A DNA stretch of 64,000 nucleotides from Cladorhizidae sp. MBARI D1340-BT2 (lineage: Eukaryota; Porifera; Demospongiae; Poecilosclerida; Cladorhizidae), in contig JAQNBH010000004.1 of NCBI GenBank assembly GCA_028752905.1, forward strand, positions 8,374,559 to 8,438,558, given 5' to 3'. Positions 11,701 through 23,212 of this stretch are shown in pieces. The notes under the pieces were generated by a model that was not told the origin of the DNA, made no database searches, and saw only the letters and a list, made by a program, of their open reading frames with translations. How positions within the stretch are numbered: position 1 is the first letter of the stretch; each line of letters begins with the position of its first letter. The translations under genes and the position numbers were made by a program.

Positions 11701-13175
11701 TGGCATAGGTCCCTTTTACAAGGTACAATTGCAAAGATGTTTGGTTCTGCTGTAGCCACATTCTGTCTGTTTCAGCCATGAATGCCACACTATCACCCCC
11801 CCCTCTCTCTCCATCACTCTCACATCTTCCAGCCTATTACTCACTGAACTTATTCAATGTGAACAATAAAGATTGATTAACCAGGGAGTGAAAAAGCAGA
11901 CATGGACATCAGCTTCTATGTAAGGCAAGTTGAAGTTTAATATATTGTGCAAGTGAACCAAAAATAATTATCCACTACTTGCCAAAGATACTCCAGTCAC
12001 GGAGAGCTACTACTGGCTTGAGTATATGGAAGAAGATGAAGACCTGCAGAGTACATAGTGTTGATCGCCACTATCAAGCACTCTCTCTATGATACTTTCC
12101 ACTTCATCTAATTTTGATGAAACTATTCCTTGCACCTTTCATTTCTCATGTCCATGTTCTAAATGTATGTCCACACCACTTCCATCCAATTACAATTGAT
12201 CACTTTCACCATACATAATCTAACCAGGCTGCCAGTATTTATTATTGGTATGCCTTCAGTACATGAACATATGTCATCCCCTACTTGGTCACCTCTCCAT
12301 AACATATCTGTACTGTAAAATCATTATCAAATCACTATATACAACCCTCCGAATCAACACAAATGTGAAATGTTCCGAACGTGATGACGCTTAATCAATC
12401 ATGCGATGGACATGAGCACTGGCCACCTCTTCGAAAGGCTTGCCTATGGAGGGGCACAGTCTGGATCTGCCACACGCCCATCAGACCAGCCGAGGTCGAT
12501 GGGATTGTGTGAATTCTTTGTTTCATATGAGGGGGGTGGGGGGGGGGGGGGGTGCGCAATGATTTTTCCGCATACATGCCTGAGGCTATTCTGCTTGCAT
12601 AATTTTGGGTATCTATATACTTTCATCGTGCTGGCATAATAGGTAAAAAAATTACCATAATACTGGGACAAACATCATGGTTTAAAAATATACATTTCAG
12701 CATTTATTTCTCCATGCAAGCATTCTGATTTCCACGTGTGTATCTTCCTCATTAAAGGTCATCGCATAAAAAATAATTGAAATTTTGACCACATAAACAT
12801 CATCCACAATACAAATTTATGAGCATAATTTTAAGCAGAATCCAGCTTTATCTACTGGAAATGCGTGTGGTATATAACTACGGTGAGATGTGGTGTTCCT
12901 TTTGTTCAGGCCAAGGTTCTGTTTCACTCGTGCAGTGCACACTGACAAACTCCTACTTCTTGTTCATTATATCTCCTCTTCGGGCTGGCTATATACCATC
13001 CCTCTCTTCTCATCGCATTTAACCTACCTAACTTTTGCAGAGTTTGTAAGTATATTACATAGTTAGTTAGGGGGGGTGCCCCTAATATTAGCTCCTATAT
13101 TAGTAATAGAGACACTAAGTTATATGATAAGGGTGCTATCTTTAGGTTCGGTTAGGGGCGAATATATCTGCAGGG
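11701..13175. other. Unannotated stretch downstream of the BTB gene
   Basis: No gene recognised. There is a G tract of about 15-17 bases near 12,536-12,553. Short frames on both strands are not supported. Confidence 0.4.
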
Positions 13176-13177
13176 CA

Positions 13178-13183
13178 TTTATT
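13178..13183 (-). terminator. Possible poly(A) signal of the BTB gene
   Basis: Reads AATAAA on the minus strand, about 640 bases past the stop codon of the BTB-BACK gene. A single hexamer in AT-rich DNA is weak evidence, and no transcript data support the site. Confidence 0.2.
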
Positions 13184-13819
13184 ATTTGCGATTTTATCCG
13201 GGTTTTGTATTTGTTTTTTGGATATTTCTAATGGCATATATTGCGCTATTGGAGATGATGGTGCAGTAATTCAGGCGTATGCGTTTAGTTTATTAACCAC
13301 CAGAGATTCACGATGTTGTGGTTTATTGCTAGGCCACCAAATTTTGTTACAATATTCATCCACTCATTAGCTATCACCTGATATATGGTTGCTAGGTACT
13401 TTACATCACGTGTCTTTAAATATAATATATATTAAGAAAATCATTCATTTTGAGAAAAAACCCTCTGTAAATTTATATATATACCGGTGAGAGGGTTAAC
13501 CAGGCTTTTGTTCCAGGATTCAAGCATGTTCGATTCCCTTTCTGTAGGCAATCCCAGATACCAATAACTCAATTTTTCCCCCTGCACACACACACAACGA
13601 CCCCTTTTCTCAGGTTCCTTTAGCTAGAGTATATCAATTGTATAAATTGCCAGTCTCAACAAAAAGTTTTTATCATGAAAGACTCAGGAGGACTCGTGCA
13701 TAAAGTATTGCAAACTTGGGATGTGGAATGTTAATTAATTAGAATATTGCCAGTTAGAAATGAGAGAAAAAATCAAACACACAAGAAAAAAATAAGAAAA
13801 AAATGGAATGCCATGCCAT

Positions 13820-15197
13820 TTAAACTTCCACTCTATTACTGCTACTAAGGTTCACAATCGTGTCCAAAGCTTGGGGGTTGTAAGTGTAGCTCAGCATATT
13901 CATGTTCGGTACTGGCTTCCCCTGCAAGGAGCCACTGGAGGCAACATCCACATCACCACCCCTCGTACCTCCGTGCAACAGCCCCTCGGAGGGAGACATA
14001 TGATCCTGCCCACTGTCGCCACTGGACACAGACGCAAGACTCTCCTGATGGCCAACTCGAACCAGACTAGGGGCAGGACTCATAGGGGGCGTGGACAGGA
14101 TACTCAAATGGGAGGAGCTGGAGCTAATGGGATGGTCATGCACGTCGTCGTGCAAGCACAAGGGATGAACCTCACTCTCCCTCAGGTATAACTCCACCCC
14201 TGCCTCTCCTCCGCACATGTTGTCCTCAGAAACATTGAGTGGAGCAGATCCGGCCCGGGGTTTTCTTGAGTTGGTCAGACTGGAAGGCAAGAAAGAAGGA
14301 GACGGTGGAGTGTTGTATTTCACATCAAAATCCACTTTGTTTCCTGACGATTGCACTCTCCTAAAGTGACCCATATGCTCGGTGCCAATTGAAGGGGAAG
14401 TGGACACTTTCTGTAGGCGACCCAGCATAGGTGTCGAGAAAGTGGACATGGCGGGGCCTATTGCCGATAAAGGCCGTCGAGGAGGGACAGAGTTGGGGTC
14501 GGCTTGAAATGCAAGTGCTGTTAACAGGTGAGCGTCGTCCACCACTCCTGCCTTCTTCACCCTCTGCATCAACTGACGAGCTGGGATGTCCGAATATTTA
14601 ATGACGTCCACAAACGGCTCAAACACCTCTTTGATGTCGGCCTCTGGATACGTTCTGCAGTAACGTAGAGACCACCGATACGCAGCCTCAAATTTATTTA
14701 TCTCAGATACTTTGAGATCTTCTCTGCCCAACACAATACGCACTATATGCTGAGGGAGGTTTACGAAATCTTCCAAAGACAAAATGGCCTCCGCGTTCAA
14801 ATCGACAAACTCCAAAATCTTCTGGATGAGTGACTTGGTGGATTTGTACTGTATGTACTTTTCTGCAGTGGTAAGAAGTACACAGACAGTCTCAATGGTG
14901 ATGCATCTTTCCATGGAGCGGATGCATGCCCACTTCAGTTCCTCCAGGCAAAAGTGATCGGCTGCGTTCATTAGTCCAAGAAGCGTGCGCGACTGCAAGA
15001 TGACTTCTCCCATATGGGTGTAGTCGATGATCAGCTTGAAAACTTCTGGTTCGAAATCTTTGATGATTATCGTAGTCTCCCCCCTGAAGTCGTATTTCTC
15101 GATGTAGCTGTCCAAAGGTCCAGTGTGCTTCTTTTTCTTGCTTTTTTTACCTCCAACTACAGTGGAGGAGTCGATGTACAGCAACTTTTTGAAAACT
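13820..15197 (-). CDS. BTB-BACK domain protein, coding exon 2 (3' exon)
   Basis: Second and last coding exon of a 665-residue protein (residue 207, completed here, to 665). The acceptor is TTCTCTTTCCAG then A at 15,197. It restores phase 2 with the donor at 36,561, so Arg207 is AG+A and ARSR continues into VFKKLLY without a gap. The exon gives the rest of the BTB fold (to about residue 304), including a Lys-rich insert with KKSKKKK (about 224-230, possible nuclear signal). A BACK-like helical region follows (about 305-440, with LPQHIVRIVLGREDLKVSE), then a Ser/Pro-rich tail. BTB-BACK proteins commonly dimerise and many are Cullin-3 adaptors; no Kelch repeats follow here. The layout recalls the insect serine-enriched protein (gprs) type, from memory. 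The C-terminus NRVEV could fit a class II PDZ ligand. TAA stop at 13,820-13,822. Confidence 0.9.
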
Positions 15198-16145
15198 CTG
15201 GAAAGAGAAGACGGAGGGAGAGTGAAAGAGATGAGAGGATAGGAAGGAGAGAGATAATTGAGATGGTTAATTATAGGGGTCACTCAGGAGATTGGACATA
15301 GCATCAAATGTGACCAGATTTGGGAAAACCAGTCTAAATGCTGTTTTATTTATTATTTTAAAATTTTAATATTGGCACCTTTCATGCTTAAAGATCGTGT
15401 CTTGAATGTATGGAACTGCTTGAGTGTGCTATCTTTGAGCTATGACATAAAGCACGAAAGAGTTACCCTCAAGCAAGCACTCAAAAATAAATTATTGGAG
15501 TAGTAATTGCATTTTAATCGTGTTGCTAGGCTGTGGGCAACGTGAAACACTATATTTCTGAGATGAAGCTGTATACTACTAACTTAGCTAAAGTACGTGA
15601 CCACAGGAACCTCTCGTCATTTCGAGGCCTTCCCTTGCACATCTATTGGAGCACTAGCCATGCCTTCAACATAAGTCATCTCTGTAAATCAAGGCTAACT
15701 TGAAAACAGCAGAAAGCACGTTCATGAAGGGTAAGTGCATTGACTTACATGCGGCTCACTGTAAAGGCTTATTTTGTTCTCTACAGTTAGTACACCTGGG
15801 CTTATCACTGTCACGAATGATAGTTGTAGTCATCAATGGAAAAAAATAAAAAAATAAAACTTTCGTCTAGCAGGATGTTTTCGATTACTACATTTTGTAA
15901 CTCAGAAACAGATGATCCTTTACCTTATAAAATAAAAAAGAAATGGTAAAAGACCACCTAACTGGCTGTGGTCAACATGGGCGGAGTCATCTTTCCTTTC
16001 TTCAGTACATAGTTTTTTTATCAATAAAAAATAAGTGTTTGTGTATGCGCAAGATCGAGATTATCTTAGCTGAGTCAGCAAGCAGACACTTATACTCAAA
16101 GAGATCAGTTGGTTTCCCCTGAAGCTTAATCTTAACAGCATATAA
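15198..16145. other. Intron stretch without recognised features
   Basis: Intron sequence of the BTB-BACK gene next to its acceptor. A pyrimidine-rich tract on the minus strand (15,198-15,240) serves the acceptor. Nothing else was recognised. Confidence 0.4.
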
Positions 16146-16149
16146 ATAC

Positions 16150-16590
16150 ATAGCATACTGTACTACTTATGATGCACGTGGCTATGGGTATATATGACAT
16201 AGACACCATGTTCATACTCTACTAATACAACCACTTATAATGCATGTGTCTATATGAATACATGGCACGTGTGCATACTCTACTAATACAACTACTTATG
16301 ATGCCTGTGTCTATGTGTGTATATGAATACATAGATAATACAACTACTTATGATGCACGTGTCTATGTGTATATGAATACATAGGCACATGTGCATACTC
16401 TACTAATACAACTACTTATGATGTATGTGTATACATGAATACATAGGAACGTGTGCATACTCTACTAATACAACTACTTATGATGCACGTGTGTATGTGT
16501 ATATATGAATACATAGACACATGTGCATACTCTACTACTACTACTACTTATGATGCATGTGTCTATGTGTATATATGAATACATGGCACG
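16150..16590. repeat. Minisatellite, ~65-75-bp unit
   Basis: About six imperfect copies with the landmarks CATACTCTACTAATACAACT, ACTTATGATGCACGTGTCTA and GAATACATAGGCAC. Unit length varies through small deletions. Confidence 0.85.
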
Positions 16591-17170
16591 TGTGTCCACT
16601 TTGGAGTTGTCCCGAGCAACTTATTGTAGGACGCTGCTTGTCAACAACAACAAAACAAAACTGACGAAAAATGTTTATATACATAGTAGGTCACTTATCC
16701 GATCACACCAGTCAACCAAACACTACAACAGCTCCTCCCACAGAAATGCCAGTGCACCTAATGCAGGGGAAATTCCTTTGCACACGCAGACAATGAATAA
16801 TGAATATATATAATGTTCCTCTAACGTGGGGAACCTCGTCCAGCAGTTTGTTCCGGTTCTTCTCATCCGTGTCAAAGTAGAGAGCACAGCCAGACAGACC
16901 TAAGAGCTGTCCTTAATGTCGATATAAGCTCTAGATACTGTAAGGAGTTCAGCTAAAGTAGTAGTGGAATGCAACGTTGGAAAGTCGACTGTCCACGGTT
17001 TTATGAGGAGCAAGGACAAGTTGATCACCTTTCTCATTGAAGTTTATTTATCTGAACGTCCTCCGATCCCAACGTGTTATCAACCTCCTATTGATTGGCT
17101 TGTAAGAAGAAGAGAGAGAAAAAAAGAGGGGGAAAAAAGAAGAAAAAGAACCCCCCCCCCCCGGAGTTTA
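16591..17170. other. Intron stretch without recognised features
   Basis: Ordinary-looking intron sequence with an A/G-rich block (about 17,105-17,150) and a C tract near 17,151-17,162. No gene or element was recognised. Confidence 0.4.
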
Positions 17171-17175
17171 CCAAT

Positions 17176-17312
17176 GTTGACCACAAACATTTACAGGAGA
17201 CCCTTTACCTACTAATATAATGAAGACCAATATAATGTTGCATTTTAAAATCTGCACTATATTTGGTCTTCAATAATATCAATAGGTAAAGGGTCCTGTA
17301 AATGTTGGTCAT
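17176..17312. mobile_element. Small foldback element (MITE-like), ~137 bp
   Basis: Near-perfect terminal inverted repeats of about 55 bp. The left side runs from TGACCACAAACATTTACAGG through CCCTTTACCTA and GAAGACCAATATA. The right side gives the reverse complement of the same blocks, ending CTGTAAATGTTGGTCA. The central loop is about 25 bp. Size and structure suggest a non-autonomous DNA element; no clear target duplication was seen and the superfamily is unknown. Confidence 0.7.
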
Positions 17313-17594
17313 CTACATAGGTGGATTATCTATTTATTTCAATACATATTCCATTTCACATTATTTGTCTATGTACATATATTGAAGCCAGGTTGTCCCA
17401 AGGTCGTACAAAGGTCATGCATGATAGTGAGCGAGGGAGGGAGGAAAAAAAATCCCTTCTCCCTAAACAGCCTAAACAGACATTCTTTGCTCAAATAAGT
17501 CTTTCCTTCTGACAAGACAGAAACAAGCATGGCAAATGTCATCCCCAATTTGTGAGCGCCAGGACAGCTAAAAGGAAACAAGGGGAGGAAGTGA

Positions 17595-18170
17595 CTGGTT
17601 AAACACTGTGTGACCTATTAGTCATCTGGTTATTAGTCTTGAGGCAAAACTCATTAAGAGCAGGACTCACTGATCACATCACTGTGCAGTGACTGGATAA
17701 ACACTGTGTGACCTATTAGTAATCTGGTTATTAGTCTTGAGGCAGAACTCAATAAGAGCAGGACTCATGGTCACATTACTGTGCAGTGACTGGATAAACA
17801 CTGGTGACCTATTAGTAATCTAGTTATGAGGCAAAACTCATTAAGAGCAGGACTCACTGATCACATCACTGTGCAGTGACTGGATAAACACTGTGTGACC
17901 TATTAGTAATCTGGTTATTAGTCTTGAGGCAGAACTCAATAAGAGCAGGACTCATGGTCACATTACTGTGCAGTGACTGGATAAACACTGGTGACCTATT
18001 AGTAATCTAGTTATTAGTCTTGAGGCAAAACTCAATAAGAGTAGGACTCATGGTCACATTACTGTGCAGTGACTGGATAAACACTGTGTGACCTATTAGT
18101 AATCTGGTTATTAGTCTTGTGGCAAAACTCATTAAGAGCAGGACTCATGGTCACATGACTGTGCAGTGAA
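17595..18170. repeat. Minisatellite, ~95-105-bp unit
   Basis: Six copies containing GTGACTGGATAAACACTG, GACCTATTAGTAATCTGG and AAGAGCAGGACTCATGGTCA. Copies alternate between a longer form with CACTGATCACATCACTGTG and a shorter form with CATGGTCACATTACTGTG, which suggests a higher-order two-unit organisation. Confidence 0.9.
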
Positions 18171-18342
18171 CTTCTTGTGTGCTGGCATTCTTGGCTTAAC
18201 AGATTCCCCCAAGAACAACACACAACAGTAGACCTATGAACCCATGTAAGATCTCCAGCAAGTTCAGAGTGTGATGACCTTCTATACACAGACATGTTGG
18301 TATGTTTAGAGTCTACATCAGGAAATCTTTTTTAATCGAGTT

Positions 18343-18445
18343 TATTTAAATGATCTGTGTTGTGAGCTCAAGTGGTTTGCAAGCTCGGTGCATTCAGAGT
18401 CTTGCTCTGAACCTTCATGGCAGACCTGGATATGTGCACACAGTA
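18343..18445. repeat. Dispersed direct repeat, copy 1
   Basis: About 100 bp with GAGCTCAAGTGGTTTGCAAG and GATATGTGCACACAG. It recurs in the same orientation, about 80-85 percent similar by eye, at 22,815-22,920. Its nature is unknown. Confidence 0.65.
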
Positions 18446-18789
18446 TGCTATTTGACATGGTGGGAACAAGTCTGAAAAAGATATTTTTTCTCCCAAAAGT
18501 GCTTATAATCTGGTGAGTTTCAAGTTCCAGAGCAAGTCAATGCTTCTATCAGAAGATATAGCCATTTTTATACAGTGCATTATTGTTCCACTTCACATTC
18601 GAAAGAGTCTGCCCCAGTCTAACCCGTTTACAGTCGGGCATGCGGCAATGATCGGCAAATCCAAATACCCTTTTTTGTGTACCAAAATGTAGCCCACTAC
18701 CTCTTACCAGTTATTTGCACAATGAATTGATCGGGGGGGGGGTACTGTGTTTGAAACGTTAGTTCCCCAAAATTGCTTGCAATCACACT

Positions 18790-20420
18790 GTAGAGTTATG
18801 GGGAAGAGAAAAGCCCAGCAAGAAGCTGTTGTTGAGCCTGGTACAGCAGCCACGTCAGGCAAGTCTAATGTTCTATCTGCGTACTAAAAAGTTATTTGCT
18901 GTTTCCTTCCTCTTATTAGTGGGTCTCTTGGATCCTGAAGGTGAGAGTAGCGCCTTCTGTGAACCTTCACTTACCTTGCAAACCATTGAAAATATCTGAA
19001 GAGAGGTCAGTTCCAGTGGTGACCGTGACCGGGAAGAAGTTGGCTCTCTTGTTGTTCAGCTTCTTCTGCGGGTGTTGCTACTGGATCTACCTCTTCGGAC
19101 TCTAGGGGTGTTGCGGGAGAACTGGGTAAGGGTAATCATTAGATACTGGAAGCTTAGAGAGGAGTAATAAGTGCATTCCATGTGGTAGCCGACCTTATAA
19201 CTGAAAGAATTTTCCTCCCTTAGGGTAGGCATGGTTTGTCATATTTTTTACTTTTTGTTCAAATTGTGGTAACACTCAAGACATCTCATACTCTGTACCG
19301 GTAGAAGCCCAATTTTTGAACATTCAGTCAGTACTGGGTGCTCGCATTGCTTGAATTAGTCATTCCGGTCTGGAAGACATCACCGCAGTCATGGATATGT
19401 TGCTCCCTCTTAGTTCCACCATTAAAAAAATTAATATACTAAGTCAGTAGGGAGTGATGCAAATGCAGTAACAGAGTATTATGTTGGATGCCGCTCATAG
19501 GTTACGTGATTTTTATGGGGTTGGGCATGAAGACATCATTGATGTTAAGTGCTACTGTTAATGGCACGTGGCATATTGGTTGCTATGATGTCTTGGGACA
19601 CTGGAGAAGTTTTAGATTATTATTTTATGTCTAAGTTCTGTCAAGCTTGCACACGAAGACCTGAAGATGAGAAGGAGGCAAGTTACAAAGAATGGTTTGA
19701 GGGTCACAAGGTGTGAAGCCAATTTTGAAGGCTCTTCTGGTTCCATGGAAGTTGTAGGAAGACAAAAAACTTTTTGAGCGTTCAGTGGAGAGACTGAAGC
19801 TTAGGTACACACTCATAATTAGTGATGGGGATACAAATGCTCATAAATAGTTGTTGGATGTCAAGCCTTATGGTCCTAGTGTTGAAATAGAGAAGGTAGA
19901 GTGTATTAGTCATGTTAGCAAGCGTGTAACTTTTGGTGGCACTAGGCACGTGTCTCTAGTTAAAATGCAAACCTACAATGTGGGAGCGATTAGAAATAAC
20001 AGGAACACCTAGAGGGGATGATTCGCGATGCGAGAGTGATTTCTTTTTTATTACTCTCAGTCAATGACGGAACATCCCCAACATGAGTATTGTCCTACAG
20101 GCATTTTTAGTTGGTGTAAGTTTAATCGAGCCTGCGCTAAGGTGAGGTATCATCAGTACCCACCCATAGGCCTATGATTCCTCCAGGCAAGGGGAGTTAC
20201 ATGATGATAATTTAATGTCCGAAGATCTTTTGCACAAGTGTTTAGGCAGCTACACACAGAATTAAAATGATAGTTTTAATTCTGTCGTGTGGAGTCAAGC
20301 AGATAAGATGGAGCATATGAGTGGGACAAGTGCCAGGCCTGGTAACACTTTTAGATTTAGTTTATGTGTATTTTGCTTCGTATTGTCAAGCTTGCAGGGA
20401 TTACTGGAGGATGAGTGAGG
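18790..20420 (+). mobile_element. Mutator-like (MULE) transposase relic
   Basis: Plus-strand remains of an animal Mutator-like transposase of the type with a CQAC...GSSGSME...SDGD core. Landmarks in order: ATG with GKRKAQQEA (about 18,799), DTGEVLDYYFMSKFCQACTR (about 19,600-19,660), a W...GHK zinc-ligand-like stretch (about 19,690-19,715), NFEGSSGSMEV (about 19,722-19,755), RSVERLKLRYTLIISDGDTN (about 19,780-19,845), ECISHVSKRV (about 19,900-19,930), EHPQHEYCPTG and SWCKFNRACA (about 20,065-20,140), and DLLHKCLGSYTQN with NDSFNSVVW (about 20,225-20,295). The SDGD Asp fits a catalytic residue of the DDE core. Stops and frameshifts occur throughout. No terminal inverted repeats were identified. 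The family call rests on remembered motifs. Confidence 0.75.
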
Positions 20421-21251
20421 ACGCGCGTGGAGGGTGACGATGGATGCACCGGGGCATGGGAGGCCCTACAAATGATGATGTGTTTGTGTTTGCTAATTCA
20501 ATATGCTAATTCACTATTAGCAAAGCAACATAACAAGTCTGATTTAAGATATATATATATATATAATTTGTTAGTTTTCAGGTTGTAGTGATGGAGGTTG
20601 GACACTGGCTGTTGCTGAGAAATAGAGGAAACTGAGTTGTTTTGACAGGTTGCTCTCAGCATAATTCTAGTAATGAAGGAGACGTCTTCTAGTATAATGC
20701 AGGGGGGTGTTTCTGGCAGCTGGAACGTGGTTAGAAACTGCTTGGACTTGGATATCTTGGAAGTAATTTTTCAAAAATGGTTCAAATGATAACTTCAATG
20801 TGTAAAAAAAAAAAAAAATCTTTTCGTAATATTTTTTGTCATTTGAAAGCTCATTTTATATTCTACAACTTGACGTAACCATTAAAAAAATATGTATTGA
20901 TGAAAATGTAACAAGATGTAATAGTGCTTTGTTCATAGAAATCCAACTAAAACCTTTTTTTCAAGATTTTAGTTTTGTGGTTGTTATGATAGACTAATAA
21001 CCCCAATGAGATCCTCGCAACGGTCGATGCTGGAACGTAGTTTACTTAACAGCATATGGGCCAATTTTACTTGCAGCCTATAACCACGAAGAAAAAGAGT
21101 GGGGCTACACAAAATTACAAAACAGAAATACCATTAGAAAGCACACGGCACGGGCTATATTTTGACAAGTAAATCGGGACACTAGTGTGAATGCGAGCAA
21201 ATATATGGTACTTTATATTAGACAACCCGTATACACAGACTTGTTTCCCCC
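20421..21251. other. Intron stretch without recognised features
   Basis: Contains a TATATA run near 20,550-20,562 and a 15-base A tract near 20,804-20,818. No coding or element signal was found. Confidence 0.4.
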
Positions 21252-21255
21252 TTAA

Positions 21256-22811
21256 GGGGGGACTCTACCTGAAACCACCAAAATTTGAACGCATTTTTGT
21301 AGCCATCATAACTTTCCCTCCCTTTCTTCTGTGAAGATATTTTTTGATACCAACTTGTTGCTCATTCTGTGTGCTTTAAGATGATATGTGAAATGTCTCT
21401 ATAGGCAAATTTTCTTAGAAGATACATCCAAAAAGGCAAGGGTCACTCCAAAAATTGCACCCCCCAAACTGCGGCGAGGATATTTCCCAAGTGCCTGGTC
21501 TACAGATGCCCAAATTTGGTTTGTAGCTTACCAAGACATTTAGTTGTGATATAACGGAGGCATATTTTTCAACACATCTCTTGTTCATTAGTTCTAAGGC
21601 ATTTCATTTCCAACCACACAAAATAAACGCAAAATCTGTGACAGTCACCTCTTCTAATCACCATAACTCGGCAATGCTTCAAGTTAAAAAAAATATCAAA
21701 CCGTTATATCACAGATCACTAAAAGAGCTCTCAAATGAATCCTCAAATATTGAAATTGAGTCAAGTGTGGCAAAGGTATGTTCGCCGCAAAATCAGAACA
21801 AAATAGATTTTCAAAATTCCTGGCAATAATGTGTTGAAGGAGGGACAGTTGCATTTTTGGGGGAGAGTGACCCACATGTATTTCCCCCCCTTTTTCTTCT
21901 TGTGGTTACCACTTTATAACTCCATAGATTCCGTAAACTTCATGGTATGGACTTGATATATAGCTCAAAAGATAGGTCTCTCTTTGTGCTCTCTGTTGAT
22001 ACTAAAATATTTTTCATAGGTATAACTATAGCCAAGTTACAGGAGCTACAAGTGGAGGGAACCTCAAAAACCTGAATGCCTGAACTGGCAGTATAAATAT
22101 CTCCTGATTGCCAAGTGCTAGAGAGTTGAAATTAGCACCAGTGGCTAGAGGAGGCCCTACTCTATTCCACGAGTGTTTTTATTAGGCGTTAAAATCTAAG
22201 TACGTGGTCAAGCGCGTGGGTGGAAAATGAATTTCGTTAATAATCCATAAAACTCATTTTCCACCCGCCCGCTTGACCACCTACTTACATTTTAGCGCCT
22301 TATGAAAACACTCATTGAAGAGAGTAGGGCCTCCTCTAGCCACTGGTGCTAATTTCAACCCTCTAGCACTTGGCAATCAGGAGATATTTATACTGCCAGT
22401 TCAGGCATTCAGGTTTTTGAGGTTCCCTCCACTTTAGGTCCAGTAACTAGGCTATAGTTATACCCATTAAAAATATTTTAGTATCAACAGAGAGCACAAA
22501 GAGAGACCTATCTTTTGAGCTATATATCAAGTCCATACCATGAAGTTTACAGAATCTACAGAGCTATAAAGTGGTAACCACAAGTTTATTTGTTTTAATT
22601 TAAAAAATGGTGCTGTCCCCCCCTTTAGTGTTCCTTGTTGGTTTCTCTTCAAATCAATAAGAAATGCATGGACAAAAACCATCATAACTTTGAAATGGAG
22701 CATCCAATAGCTCTAAAACTTTAGAATTGGCTAGTAGATATGTACAGCAAATGTTTGAACTGATAAAATTTTTTTAAAAAACCTCCAAAGTTTTTCAGGT
22801 GTAGTCCCCCC
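21256..22811. mobile_element. TTAA-flanked non-autonomous DNA element, 1.56 kb
   Basis: Both ends carry the same inverted terminus: left GGGGGGACTCTACCTGAAA from 21,256, right the complement of GGGGGGACTACACCTGAAAA ending at 22,811. Each is directly bordered by TTAA (21,252-21,255 and 22,812-22,815). TTAA target duplication is the hallmark of piggyBac-like insertion, though the G-rich terminus is not one I can match to a named family. There is no transposase frame inside. The interior contains the large palindrome at 21.9-22.6 kb. Confidence 0.65.
21901..22582. repeat. Long palindrome (foldback family, full copy)
   Basis: Two arms of about 325 bp in inverted orientation around a ~35-bp centre near 22,225-22,262. 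Outer ends are TGTGGTTACCACTTTATAAC on the left and its complement ending GTGGTAACCAC on the right. Matching internal landmarks include AGAGAGCACAAAGAGAGACC, TGGCAATCAGGAGATATTTA and CCACTGGTGCTAATTTCAAC. By eye the arms agree at more than 90 percent. RNA or single-stranded DNA would form a very long hairpin. Confidence 0.92.
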
Positions 22812-22814
22812 TTA

Positions 22815-22920
22815 AATGAATGGAAGGCCTTGTGTTGCGAGCTCAAGCGGTTTGCAAGCTTGGTGCATCCAGAGTCTTGCTCGCAACCTTCATGGGAAAT
22901 TTGGATATGTGCAACACGGC
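22815..22920. repeat. Dispersed direct repeat, copy 2
   Basis: Second copy of the ~100-bp repeat at 18,343-18,445, beginning right at the TTAA border of the element to its left. Confidence 0.6.
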
Positions 22921-23212
22921 ATGAATTTCTCTCTGAACAACAGCTGAATGAATCTTGTGCTCCAGACAGACAGCTTCCCGCTGGAACGAGGAGCTTCCCA
23001 CTGGAACGAGGAATCGAGGTCTTCCCAGGTGGCCTCTTACTTCTATATATGGCATGTCCTCATCCAAATATGAGAAGCAGAATAACTAGAGCTGGTCTCA
23101 TACTTCTGCATGAGAGATACCTTCTTTATAACATGGTGATATTCAAAGCTGGCCTCTGATTCTGTGCCACTTGCATGGCTTGACCTCTTGTCTGTAGCTT
23201 ATCCACTTTGTC

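Noticed and set aside
13808..14191. 127-codon plus-strand frame
   Set aside because: Antisense shadow of the BTB-BACK gene's last exon.
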